Position numbers and translations under genes: made by a program. The notes below the pieces were generated by a model, which did no database searches, was not told the origin of the DNA, and saw nothing but the letters and a program-made list of their open reading frames with translations. A stretch of 64,000 nucleotides of DNA from Luteolibacter yonseiensis (GTDB taxonomy: Bacteria; Verrucomicrobiota; Verrucomicrobiia; Verrucomicrobiales; Akkermansiaceae): contig NZ_JAENIK010000011.1 of the NCBI RefSeq assembly GCF_016595465.1, positions 1,178,001 through 1,242,000 on the forward strand, read 5' to 3'. Position 1 is the first letter of the stretch. Each line of letters opens with the position of its first letter. Below, one piece after another: positions 29,540 through 38,258 of the stretch.

Positions 29540-32500
29540 ATGATCATCCCTCCCCCCTCCTCCCGTTTCAGGAGCCTATGGCTTCTGGTATTCGCCCTGT
29601 TTTCATGGACATCGCTGGCCCGGGTTCAGGCCGTCACCCCGGTCGTGGTAGCCGGCAGCAATCATAATTTTGTATTGAAAGCCGATGGCAGCGCATGGGC
29701 GTGGGGGGAGAATACCAGTGGTGGATTGGGCGACGGCACGACAACGAACCGCCCCCTCCCGGTGAGGGTGATGACGGGAGTGACGGCCATCTCGGCGGGA
29801 AACAGGCACAGTTTGTTTTTGAAGGATGACGGCACCGCCTGGGCGGTCGGCCTGAACACCTCCGGCCAGCTCGGCGATGGAACGATGGTGTCCCGCAGCA
29901 CTCCGGTGCAGGTGATCGCGGGAGTGACGGCGATCCTGGCACGACGCAACCACAGCCTCTTTTTGAAGCAGGATGGCAGCGTCTGGGCTGCGGGGGACAA
30001 TGCTTCCGGGCAATTGGGAGATGGAACGAAAACGGCGCGGGCCATTCCGGTCCAGGTGATGACGGGCGTGAAGGCGATCTCCGCAGGATATCATCACAGC
30101 CTTTTCCTGAAGAATGATGGAAGCGTGTGGGCGACGGGAGACAATACCTACGGCCAGTTGGGGGACAAGACGAAGATTTCGCGCAGTACGCCGGTGCAGG
30201 TCGGTATTTCGGGAGTGGCCGCGATCGCCGCGGGAGAGCACTACGGACTTTTCCTGAAGACGGACGGCAGCGTGTGGGCGGTGGGCCGGAACGATTACGC
30301 CTCATTGGGTGATGGCACTTTGGTGAGCCGCAGCACTCCGGTGCAGGTTATGACCGGAATTCAGGCGATCTCCGCGGGAGGACTTCACAGTCTCTTCCTG
30401 AAGACGGATGGAAGCCTGTGGGCGGCGGGCTACAACGGCTCCGGCCAGTTGGGCGACGGTACGATCACGACCAGCCCTTTTCCGCTCCAGATGACCACGG
30501 GAGTGGCTTCCATTTCGGCGGGGGGAACCCATAGTTTGTTCATCGGGACCGACGGAGGCGCGTGGGCGGTGGGATGGAATGCTTACGGACAACTGGGAGA
30601 TGGAACGACCGTGGTGAACCGCCGGACACCGGTCCGGATTTTTGAGACCAGGCTGATCATCACCGCTCATCCTCAAAACCAGTGGATGAGGACGGGGACT
30701 GACGGGACATGGACCGTGACGGCGACGAGCGAGCTTCCCCTGGCCTACCGCTGGCAGAGGAACGGAGTGGACATTCCGGGGGCCACGGCGGCCAGCTACA
30801 CGCTCAGGAATGTGTCTGCGGCTGATACGGGCGCCAGTTTCCGTTGTGTGGTGAGCGATCAGGCAGGCAGTTCCACGAGCGGGTCCTCCGTTTTGACCGT
30901 TCTTCCCCATGAATCCCCCTTGGGAGTGGCTTCCGTTTCCGCGAGGATCGGCTTCAGTCTTGTATTGCTGTCCGACGGAAGTGTTTGGGGAACCGGCAGC
31001 AACCACGACGGCCAGTTGGGCGACGGAACCACCAGAAACCGCCGGTCCCCTGTCAAGGTGATGACCAATGTTCAGGAGATTTCGACGGGGAACGCCCACA
31101 GCCTCTTTTTGAAAAAAGATGGCAGCGTGTGGGCCACCGGGGATCACTTTTTTGGTGATGTCGGAAGCTCCGTGACGCCGGTGAAAATCATGACCGGTGT
31201 GCGGTCGATCTCGGCGGGTGCCTACCACAGCCTTTTCCTGAAAACCGACGGCAGCGTGTGGGCGATGGGAAACAATGGCAGCGGGCAGTTGGGCATTGGC
31301 GCACCGGCTGACGAAGAAACCGACGACGGAGAGGATGACTGGGATGACGATTGGGAGGATGACTGGGATGATGAAGATGACGGGGATGAGGAAATGCGGC
31401 TCAATTCCCCCGTGCTGGTGATGACGGGAGTGAAGGCGATCTCGGCAGGTTACCGGCACAGCTTTTTCCTGAAAACGGACGACAGCGTGTGGGCGTCGGG
31501 AAACAATTCTTCAGGCCAGTTCGGTGTTGGTGGGGAAGAATACCAGATGACGCCGGTACAGGTGATGACAGGCGTGAAGGCGGTTTCCGCGGCGTATGAG
31601 CACAGCCTCTTCCTGAAAACGGACGGCAGCGTGTGGGCTGCGGGAGAAAACAACGATGGAGAACTCGGCGATGGGACGACCACGTCGCGACGCACGGCGG
31701 TGAAGGTGATGACCGGAGTTCGTGCGGTTTCCGCAGGATACGATCACAGCCTTTTCTTGAAAACGGATGGCACCGTGTGGGGATCCGGATGGAATTTCGA
31801 TGGAGAACTGGGTGACGGAACCTGGACCCAGCGGAACATCCCGGTGAAAGTGATGACGGATGTGTTGTCGATTTCCGCCGCCAGCGGGCACAGCCTTTTC
31901 ATGAAGAAGGACGCCAGCGTGTGGGCGGTGGGATGGAATAATTACGGCCAACTGGGTGATGAAACGAAGTCCGATCATGTCAGGCCGGTCCGTATGATGC
32001 CGTTGTCGACAGAGGTGGCTGCTATATCGCTGGGTTATGACTACGGCTTTGTCCTGAAAAAGGACGGCCGGGTGCTCTCGCTGGGATATAATGATTACGG
32101 GCAGCTGGGTGCCGGAGACGAGGAAGGAAGCTGGTTCCCGTTGCTGACCATGACGGGAGCAAAGGCGGTCTCGGCAGGGACCAGTCACAGCCTATTCCTG
32201 GGGACCGACTCCACCGCGTGGGGGACCGGACGAAACAACAACGGCCAGTTGGGCGATGGCACCACGATGACCCGTCGCGGACCCGTGCGCGTGCTCAAGG
32301 ACGTGAAAGCGGTTTCGGCGGGAGGCGAGCACAGTCTTTTCCTGAAGAAGGATGGGAGCGCTTGGGCGACGGGATACAACAAATACGGCCAACTGGGGGA
32401 CGGCAAAACCAAATCCCTCCGCGTGCCGGTGCGCGTGATGACCGGGGTGACCGCCGTTACGGCAGGAAGTTCCAACAGTTTCTTCCTGAAAAAGGACGGC

Positions 32501-33031
32501 AGCGCGTGGGCCACGGGCTATAACAAAAGTGGTGAACTGGGGGATGGATCGAAGACCAACCGCCTCAAGCCGGTGAAGGTGATGACGGAGGTGAAGGAAA
32601 TTTCCGCAGGAGACAGTCACACGCTTTTCCTCAAGAAGGATGGCAGCGTCTGGGCGACGGGTTGGAATTCCTTCGGGCAGCTTGGCAATGGCACGACGAT
32701 CTCGCGTACCAAGCCGGTGCGGGTGATGACGGGGGTGAAGTCGATCTCGGCCGGAGGAGACCACAGCCTTTTCTTGAAAACAGACGGCAGCGTCTGGGCC
32801 GTGGGACGTAACGCGGAAGGTCAGCTCGCGGACGGCTCGGACGCCTCCCGCTCCAAGCCTGTGAAGGTGATGACGGGAGTCCGGGCCATCTCCGCGATGG
32901 GCGCCCGCAGCCTTTTCCTACTGAACAACAACCGGGTGTGGATCACCGGATTGGATGGCTACTTCGACGAACTGGGGGATCAAATGGAAGAGCAAGAGCA
33001 GGAAGAGAACGAGGAAGATGAGGATTTCTGA
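29540..33031 (+). CDS. Exported giant RCC1-repeat protein with Ig-like insert and acidic loop
   Basis: 1163 residues. A signal peptide (ending near VQA) is followed by RCC1/BNR-type repeats of about 50 residues, each with the HSLFLKxDGSVWAxGxNxxGQLGDGT pattern. I count seven before an Ig-like domain at about residues 375-455 (ITAHPQNQ... VLTVLPHESP) and fourteen after, 21 in all, as expected for three seven-bladed propellers. In the third repeat after the Ig domain, a loop at about 590-622 is replaced by a very acidic stretch of Asp, Glu and Trp coded by a duplicated 20-bp unit. The C-terminus is acidic (EEQEQEENEEDEDF). The stop lies in the first copy of the 10-bp tandem repeat. Probably a surface or secreted binding protein; ligand unknown. 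Confidence 0.92.
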   Translation: MIIPPPSSRFRSLWLLVFALFSWTSLARVQAVTPVVVAGSNHNFVLKADGSAWAWGENTSGGLGDGTTTNRPLPVRVMTGVTAISAGNRHSLFLKDDGTAWAVGLNTSGQLGDGTMVSRSTPVQVIAGVTAILARRNHSLFLKQDGSVWAAGDNASGQLGDGTKTARAIPVQVMTGVKAISAGYHHSLFLKNDGSVWATGDNTYGQLGDKTKISRSTPVQVGISGVAAIAAGEHYGLFLKTDGSVWAVGRNDYASLGDGTLVSRSTPVQVMTGIQAISAGGLHSLFLKTDGSLWAAGYNGSGQLGDGTITTSPFPLQMTTGVASISAGGTHSLFIGTDGGAWAVGWNAYGQLGDGTTVVNRRTPVRIFETRLIITAHPQNQWMRTGTDGTWTVTATSELPLAYRWQRNGVDIPGATAASYTLRNVSAADTGASFRCVVSDQAGSSTSGSSVLTVLPHESPLGVASVSARIGFSLVLLSDGSVWGTGSNHDGQLGDGTTRNRRSPVKVMTNVQEISTGNAHSLFLKKDGSVWATGDHFFGDVGSSVTPVKIMTGVRSISAGAYHSLFLKTDGSVWAMGNNGSGQLGIGAPADEETDDGEDDWDDDWEDDWDDEDDGDEEMRLNSPVLVMTGVKAISAGYRHSFFLKTDDSVWASGNNSSGQFGVGGEEYQMTPVQVMTGVKAVSAAYEHSLFLKTDGSVWAAGENNDGELGDGTTTSRRTAVKVMTGVRAVSAGYDHSLFLKTDGTVWGSGWNFDGELGDGTWTQRNIPVKVMTDVLSISAASGHSLFMKKDASVWAVGWNNYGQLGDETKSDHVRPVRMMPLSTEVAAISLGYDYGFVLKKDGRVLSLGYNDYGQLGAGDEEGSWFPLLTMTGAKAVSAGTSHSLFLGTDSTAWGTGRNNNGQLGDGTTMTRRGPVRVLKDVKAVSAGGEHSLFLKKDGSAWATGYNKYGQLGDGKTKSLRVPVRVMTGVTAVTAGSSNSFFLKKDGSAWATGYNKSGELGDGSKTNRLKPVKVMTEVKEISAGDSHTLFLKKDGSVWATGWNSFGQLGNGTTISRTKPVRVMTGVKSISAGGDHSLFLKTDGSVWAVGRNAEGQLADGSDASRSKPVKVMTGVRAISAMGARSLFLLNNNRVWITGLDGYFDELGDQMEEQEQEENEEDEDF

Positions 33032-33098
33032 GGATTTCTGAGGATTTCTGAGGATTTCTGAGGATTTCTGAGGATTTCTGAGGATTTCTGAGGATTTC
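33019..33098 (+). repeat. Perfect tandem repeat, eight copies of a 10-bp unit
   Basis: TGAGGATTTC repeated eight times without mismatch. The first unit contains the last two codons and TGA stop of the RCC1 gene, so copy-number changes would alter the 3' untranslated region but not the protein unless the first unit is lost. The unit itself is a copy of the coding sequence for the final acidic residues (GAT-GAG-GAT-TTC). Confidence 0.95.
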
Positions 33099-33248
33099 GC
33101 GCCTCGGTTTTTTTGAATCCAGGGAATCTTCTGATTCCCGATCCCATCCTCTGGTTGGCTCTTGATGGCGGGTAGTCCGGCGAGATTCACCAACGACACC
33201 GGAACGTGGCGTATCGGACCACCGGTTCAGCTTCTGATGTCAGGCGGG

Positions 33249-33282
33249 AAAAAGCCCGCCGGGTCATCGGACCGGGCGGGCT
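33249..33282 (-). terminator. Rho-independent terminator for the ClpP-like gene
   Basis: On the minus strand, a 13-bp stem with one mismatch (arms 33270-33282 and 33253-33265, loop 33266-33269), followed by a run of T at 33252-33249. It lies 30 bp after the stop of the ClpP-like gene. Confidence 0.75.
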
Positions 33283-33311
33283 GGAGGATTCATGAGATGG
33301 CCGGCGTCCGG

Positions 33312-34598
33312 TCAGTGGGTGCGGTAGTAGCCGTCGGAATTGTGGATGAAATAGACATCCAGCGGCTCGATCCGCGGCAGCCATTGGAAAGGTCTGCCAG
33401 ACGCGTCCACTTCTTCCTTTGCCACGGCCGCTCTCGCTCCGGCGGGGGCATCCACGGTGTCCGGATCCTTGGTGAAGGAGGTTTCGTCGATGCCGGTGAC
33501 GATGTGGTTGACCCATTTCAGATCCTTCGCCTGCTCGCCGAATTCGCTCCAGTCCCCGTTTGAGGAATGGGAATACATCCGCTTGATGAACTCGTCGGTG
33601 GTGATGCCCATCTTGTTAGCGACGGGGGTGCCGAGGCGGACCCACCAGCGCTGGCTTTCCTCATGGAACTCACGTTGCTGGGTGAGGTTGAGCTGGCCGA
33701 AGACCGTCGAGCTGATCTGGTGGTGGAGGATCACCGCGTTCGGGTAGCAGTAGGATTCCTTGGCGAGCGTGGTGATGCAGGCGGCCATGGAGGCGGCGAA
33801 GGATTTCACGACGACGTGGACGGGCGCGTCGCTGGATTCCATCGCCTTGAGGATGCGGTAGCCGGCCATGACGGAGCCGCCGGGGCTGGAGTCGATGACG
33901 ATGAAGATCGGCAGTTCGCGGTCCTTGTTGTTCCAATACTGGATGCGGCTGGTGATGAAATCCGCCGTATTGTTCGTGATGAGTCCGTTGAGCGGGATGC
34001 GGCGGTCCGAGACGACGACGATGCCGTTTTCCTTGAGAGGGGTCTTGAGGAAAACCGGTTTGGAGTCGGCGAACTTCGAGCGCTTGTCCGAGGTCTCGAT
34101 GCGGGCGATGTCGTTCTGCAGCCGGGTGATTTCAAGCGCGGACTCGGTTTGCAGGGACTTGAGGTCGTTGGTGAGCTTTTCCGCACGGGCCTTAGAGAGT
34201 TCGCCCTCGCTGGCGATCTTTTCCTTCTCGGCCTGCACCTTGGCCAGTTCGGTTTGGAGGGAAACCTGGCGCTTGGCGGCTTCCATGGCCTGCTTTTCCG
34301 CCATGAGTTCGCGCTCCGCCTTCAATTTGGTGACCTCGGCGCGGAGGGCGTTGGTGGCGTTGGTGAGGCGTTCGGCTTCCAACTTGTTGTCGATGGCGAG
34401 GGCTTCCTGTTCCTTCTTTTTCGCCTCCAGCGCGGGGTCCTTTTCCTCGGCAGGAGGAGGAGTGGGTGCGGGTGGAGTGGCGGATGCGGGTGGCGGAGGG
34501 GCCGGAGCCGGTGCGATCGCTAGGGCGGGAGTCTGGGCTGGCAGCCAAGTCGTGAGGGCGAGGCCGAGCAGGGCGGAGCGGGTAGACTGGTTTTTCAT
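33312..34598 (-). CDS. Exported coiled-coil ClpP-like serine protease
   Basis: 428 residues. A signal peptide (ending near ALA) is followed by a Pro/Ala-rich linker (to residue 50), a long coiled coil (about 55-165, KKKEQEALAIDNKLEAERL... to LQNDIARIE), and a ClpP/S14-type domain at 185-400. The ClpP nucleophile is in SFAASMAACI (Ser near 268), with the His in AVILHHQIS (near 288); the oxyanion strand is DSSPGGSVMAGYRIL. The third residue, usually Asp in helix E, cannot be pinned by eye. Cytosolic ClpP has neither signal peptide nor coiled coil, so this is an envelope-exported variant. It is the third gene of a minus-strand unit after tatC and a 2-TM protein. Confidence 0.85.
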   Translation of the reverse strand: MKNQSTRSALLGLALTTWLPAQTPALAIAPAPAPPPPASATPPAPTPPPAEEKDPALEAKKKEQEALAIDNKLEAERLTNATNALRAEVTKLKAERELMAEKQAMEAAKRQVSLQTELAKVQAEKEKIASEGELSKARAEKLTNDLKSLQTESALEITRLQNDIARIETSDKRSKFADSKPVFLKTPLKENGIVVVSDRRIPLNGLITNNTADFITSRIQYWNNKDRELPIFIVIDSSPGGSVMAGYRILKAMESSDAPVHVVVKSFAASMAACITTLAKESYCYPNAVILHHQISSTVFGQLNLTQQREFHEESQRWWVRLGTPVANKMGITTDEFIKRMYSHSSNGDWSEFGEQAKDLKWVNHIVTGIDETSFTKDPDTVDAPAGARAAVAKEEVDASGRPFQWLPRIEPLDVYFIHNSDGYYRTH

Positions 34599-34645
34599 GG
34601 TTCTGGACTAAAACGTTTCTGGAGCCTGCCTTTGTTTCGGAAACT

Positions 34646-35500
34646 CTACGGATTTCGAGCTTTTCGTGCTTTCGCACGGACTCCGATGAGCACGATGATC
34701 CCGGCAAACGCCAGGAAGCAAGCTGCCGCGATGCCAAGTGTCTTGAAAAGTCGGCCGCTCGCGGAGTCCACCTGGTCGTTGGTGATCAGGTCGACGGGGT
34801 TTTCACCCGGCTTGCGGATGAGCATCACCCTGCCACCGGACAGCTCCACCCGTGTGAGCTTCGCCATCGCCGGGCCGATGAGCGGGTCCTTCAGGTAGCG
34901 CTCGGTGATGCGGTAGGGCGACATCTGGTTCGTGAACTCCGGCGCCACTTTTTTCCCGGGGACCTCGATGCGGTCGAGCGAGAGCACGATCTCGCGTTTC
35001 AGCAGGTGGGGCGCGGCGACCATGGTGCCGTTCAGGTAGCGCGAGTCGGAGGTGATGGTGCCGCTCTCGCCCTCGCGGGTGAGGCGCGGCTTGCCATTGA
35101 GCGGGAAGGAAATCGTGGCGTTGATGTTTTTGTCGTCGATGCTGGTGACGCGGAAGGTTCCCCTCAGTTCCTTGAAGGGTTCGTAAGCCGCGATGGCGAG
35201 GTTGAGGTCGTCCGCCGAGAGGGCGAGGGACGTTTCCTCCGTGCCGTCGAGCTGCTGGCGGAAATGTTCCACACGTTCCGAGAGCGCGTTGATCTCCGCC
35301 TCCCGGTTTTCCAACGAGGTGATTTCGATGGGCACGGGCTGTTCTCCGGTGAATTTGGCGATCTCGTTGAACTGCCGGAAAAGAGTCAGCACCGAGAAAC
35401 CGATGAGGAACACCATCACCAGCATGGCGGCGATGAAGATAAAACACCCGGCGAAGGGTGAGCGGGCGCTGTCGTCTTTAATGACTTTGGAATCGTTCAT
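34646..35500 (-). CDS. Two-TM envelope protein of unknown function
   Basis: 284 residues. One membrane helix near the N-terminus (17-41, GCFIFIAAMLVMVFLIGFSVLTL) and one near the C-terminus (about 254-274, IAACFLAFAGIIVLIGV) with about 210 residues between, probably extracytoplasmic. The middle begins with a predicted coiled coil (ENREAEINALSERVEHFRQQL), then a beta-rich domain (LRGTFRVTSIDDKNINATISFPL). No family recognised. It starts 21 bp after the tatC stop and ends 47 bp before the ClpP-like gene. Its coiled coil and that of the ClpP-like protein could pair; this is inference from architecture only. Confidence 0.78.
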   Translation of the reverse strand: MNDSKVIKDDSARSPFAGCFIFIAAMLVMVFLIGFSVLTLFRQFNEIAKFTGEQPVPIEITSLENREAEINALSERVEHFRQQLDGTEETSLALSADDLNLAIAAYEPFKELRGTFRVTSIDDKNINATISFPLNGKPRLTREGESGTITSDSRYLNGTMVAAPHLLKREIVLSLDRIEVPGKKVAPEFTNQMSPYRITERYLKDPLIGPAMAKLTRVELSGGRVMLIRKPGENPVDLITNDQVDSASGRLFKTLGIAAACFLAFAGIIVLIGVRAKARKARNP

Positions 35501-35521
35501 CAGAAATAGGTGGAGGCGGTT

Positions 35522-36901
35522 TCAAGGATCCATGCGGCGGCGTTCGCCGTCTTCCGGAATGTCGTGCGGCGGTTTGTCGTCGATGTCCGGCAGCTCGTCG
35601 CTGGTGTGGTGGTCCTGCTGCGGGTATTCCTCTTGCCAGCCATCGTCACCGGCCTCGACCTGGGCCTCATGACCGTCGTGAGGCGGGGTCTCGTCGTGAC
35701 GGGCGGATTCGTCATGGAACGTATCGTTTTTCGCGGCGTATTCCTCTTCCTCGGCACGCAGTTCTTGCTCGCGGAGAAGCTGGCGCTCGACGCGCTCGCG
35801 GGCTTCCTGTTCCTCCAGCAGGCGGTTTTTCCTGCGGTCGAAATAGGCGAGCCAGATGCAGATTTCGTAGAGCACGATCATGGGCAGGGCCATGAGCATC
35901 AGTGTGAAGGCATCCGGCGTCGGTGTGAGCACCGCGGCGGCCACGAAGATGCCGACGATGGCGTAGCTGCGGGTTCTCGACATGGTTTCATAACTCAGCA
36001 GACCGAGTTTCACGAACACCATCACCACCACCGGCAGTTCGAAAGACAGGCCGAACAACAGGGTGAACTGCATGGCGAAGTCGATGTACTCCGTGATGCG
36101 CCAGTCATTGGAGATTCCCATGTCCTTGCTCCATTGCGCGAAGAACAGCAAGGCGCGGGGCAGGACCATGTAGTAGGCGAAAACCGCGCCCGCGAGAAAC
36201 AGTCCGAAGCCCACCGCCATGGCGGGCCACATCACACGCTTCTCATGGCTGTGCAGGCCCGGCAGCACGAACTGGAGGAGGAACCAGAGCAACAGCGGGA
36301 AGGAAACCACGATGCCGGCGAAGAACGAGATCTTCATGGAGAGCATGAAGCCTTCGGTAGGCTTCAGCGATGACAGCATCTTCAGGTTCCCCTCGATGTC
36401 GCCGTCGGTCTTCGGTTTGGTTTGAAGCAGGGCGGTGACCTGCTTTTTCATATCGTCGCTTTCCCCCAGGCCTTTTACGAAATCCGCTTGTTTGTCCTCC
36501 GGCAGAAACATCGCCGCCCGCAGGATGCTCACCGACTTCGCATGGAAAACGAGGTCCTTCTCCGGCAGTGACTGGTAGAAAACCTCCCGTTGCTCCGGAG
36601 TGAGGGAGAGAGCCACGTTCTCGACCTTCCGCGCGTCCGTCCATTTGTCCACCGTGAGGAGGTGGGGGGCGTCCGTCGGCAGCGTCTCCTGGATCTGGAT
36701 CGTCCGGACCTCCTCCACCGGCAGGCGGAAGAATTCCATGAGTTGGGGATTGTAGGCGAAACACGCGACCATGGCGATCACCAGCGTCACCACCATCTTG
36801 GTGACCATCACGCGCAGGTCCTCCAGGTGCTCGAGAAACGGCTTTTCGTGATCCGGATGGGAGTTCTCCCGGAGTTGGATGGCTTTTTTCAGCAGGTACA
36901 T
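35522..36901 (-). CDS. tatC: TatC, twin-arginine translocase subunit with large periplasmic insert and charged tail
   Basis: 459 residues, against about 250-260 for most TatC. Start at ATG 36901. The N-terminal KPFLEHLEDLR is the TatC signature where twin-Arg signals bind. After TM1 (about 32-50), a roughly 120-residue segment replaces the short first periplasmic loop, including helical LSLTPEQREVFYQSLPEKD and FLPEDKQADFVKGLGESDDMKKQ. TM2 starts near 180 (MKISFFAGIVVSFPLLLWFLLQFVLPGL). The PALYKHE-like GLHSHEKRVMWP loop, TM3-TM6 and LTPTPDAFTLMLMALPM are normal. The last ~75 residues are rich in Glu, Asp, His, Arg and Gln. No tatA/B is adjacent. Tat-type signals occur in the window, e.g. the GH76 enzyme. 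Confidence 0.93.
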   Translation of the reverse strand: MYLLKKAIQLRENSHPDHEKPFLEHLEDLRVMVTKMVVTLVIAMVACFAYNPQLMEFFRLPVEEVRTIQIQETLPTDAPHLLTVDKWTDARKVENVALSLTPEQREVFYQSLPEKDLVFHAKSVSILRAAMFLPEDKQADFVKGLGESDDMKKQVTALLQTKPKTDGDIEGNLKMLSSLKPTEGFMLSMKISFFAGIVVSFPLLLWFLLQFVLPGLHSHEKRVMWPAMAVGFGLFLAGAVFAYYMVLPRALLFFAQWSKDMGISNDWRITEYIDFAMQFTLLFGLSFELPVVVMVFVKLGLLSYETMSRTRSYAIVGIFVAAAVLTPTPDAFTLMLMALPMIVLYEICIWLAYFDRRKNRLLEEQEARERVERQLLREQELRAEEEEYAAKNDTFHDESARHDETPPHDGHEAQVEAGDDGWQEEYPQQDHHTSDELPDIDDKPPHDIPEDGERRRMDP

Positions 36902-37023
36902 GCTTGTGGGGGCGGGATTCAAGCCTCGCAATCCCCTTACCGCAAGGGCAGATAATTCGGGCATTGCGGCGGAGCGGCGGCTGTTCCAAACTCCGGCACA
37001 CCCCTCCGGTGGGAAAATTCGCC

Positions 37024-38241
37024 ATGTTCCAGCTCGATTCCCTGATCTCCGACTTTCCGATCCTCGATCAAACGATCCAGGGCCGCCGCCTCGTTTACCT
37101 GGACAACGCGGCCACCACGCAAAAGCCGATGGCGGTCCTGCTGGCTTCGCGCCACTACTATGAGGCGGTGAATTCGAACATCCACCGCGGCACGCACTAC
37201 CTCGCGCGGCTGGCGACCGAGGCGTTCGAAAAGGCGCGCCAGACGGTGGCCGGTCATTTGAACGCGGCCACTCCGGACGAGGTGATCTTCACCTCCGGCA
37301 CCACGGATGGCATCAATCTGGTGGCGAACGTGCTCGCGCTGTCCGGCCGCATCCGGCCCGGGGATGAGATCCTCATTTCCACCCTGGAGCATCACTCGAA
37401 CATCGTGCCATGGCAGATGCTTTGCGAGCGGACCGGCGGTGTCCTGAAAATCATCCCCTGCCATGAGGACGGCTCGCTCGATCAGGAAGCGTTCCTCGCG
37501 CTGCTCAACGAGCGCACCAGGATTCTCTCGCTGACCTGGATCTCCAACTCCTTCGGCACGGTCAATCCCATCGCGGAGATGACCGCCGCTGCGAAAAATG
37601 CCGGCGCGCTGGTGCTCATCGACGCGGCGCAGGCGACCGCGCACATGCACATCAACGTGCAGGCCCTCGGCATCGACTTCCTCGCGCTCTCCGGCCACAA
37701 GGTTTACGCGCCTACCGGCATCGGCGTGCTGTGGGGGCGGGCCGATGTCCTGAACTCCCTGCCACCATGGCGCGGGGGTGGGGAAATGATCAAGGAGGTC
37801 ACTTTTGAAAAAACGAGCTACAACGAGCTTCCCTTCAAGTTCGAGGCGGGCACGCCGAACATCGAGGGTGCCATCGCCCTCGCCGCCGCGTTGGATTTCC
37901 TCAATGGAACGGGCCTGAGCGCCATTCAGAAACACGAGCGCGAGCTGATCCGCTCCGCCGCCGACGCGCTTTCCAGTATTCCCGGCATCCGGTTCTACGG
38001 GCCGGATGACCGTGCGGGAGCGCTTTCCTTCAATGTGGAAGGGGTGCACCAGTACGACCTCGGGACCCTGATGGACCAGATGGGCGTCGCGGTGAGAACG
38101 GGCCACCATTGCTGCCAGCCGCTGATGGCCCGCTTCGGCATCACCGGTACCGTGCGTGCGTCATTCGCGGTCTACAACACCGATAAGGACGTGGAAGCCC
38201 TGGCGGAGGCGGTGGGCCGCTCCGTGGCGATGCTCCGTTAG
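37024..38241 (+). CDS. sufS: Cysteine desulfurase, SufS type
   Basis: 405 residues from ATG 37024. PLP enzyme that takes sulfur from cysteine for Fe-S cluster assembly. Motifs: YLDNAATTQKPMAVLLA, RGTHYLARLATEAFE, TSGTTDGINLVAN, LEHHSNIVPWQ, the Schiff-base Lys in LSGHKVYAPTGIGVLWG (about residue 226), and the catalytic Cys in VRTGHHCCQPLMARF (residue 363). The HHC motif with a short loop marks group II (SufS/CsdA). No sufBCD, sufE or sufU gene is adjacent, so here it stands alone, divergent from tatC. It may still serve the Suf system encoded elsewhere. Confidence 0.95.
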   Translation: MFQLDSLISDFPILDQTIQGRRLVYLDNAATTQKPMAVLLASRHYYEAVNSNIHRGTHYLARLATEAFEKARQTVAGHLNAATPDEVIFTSGTTDGINLVANVLALSGRIRPGDEILISTLEHHSNIVPWQMLCERTGGVLKIIPCHEDGSLDQEAFLALLNERTRILSLTWISNSFGTVNPIAEMTAAAKNAGALVLIDAAQATAHMHINVQALGIDFLALSGHKVYAPTGIGVLWGRADVLNSLPPWRGGGEMIKEVTFEKTSYNELPFKFEAGTPNIEGAIALAAALDFLNGTGLSAIQKHERELIRSAADALSSIPGIRFYGPDDRAGALSFNVEGVHQYDLGTLMDQMGVAVRTGHHCCQPLMARFGITGTVRASFAVYNTDKDVEALAEAVGRSVAMLR

Positions 38242-38258
38242 GCAGGTGGTCCGGCGCA

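Noticed and set aside
32918-33199. 93-residue minus-strand frame with KSSEILRNPQ decapeptide repeats and a hydrophobic end
   Set aside because: It arises from reading the 10-bp tandem repeat and the acidic RCC1 tail backwards; three 10-bp units give ten codons. No support for expression.
36904-37023. Upstream extension of the sufS frame
   Set aside because: SufS begins with MFQLDSLISDFPIL at 37024; the extra 40 residues overlap the tatC start and have no similarity to the family.
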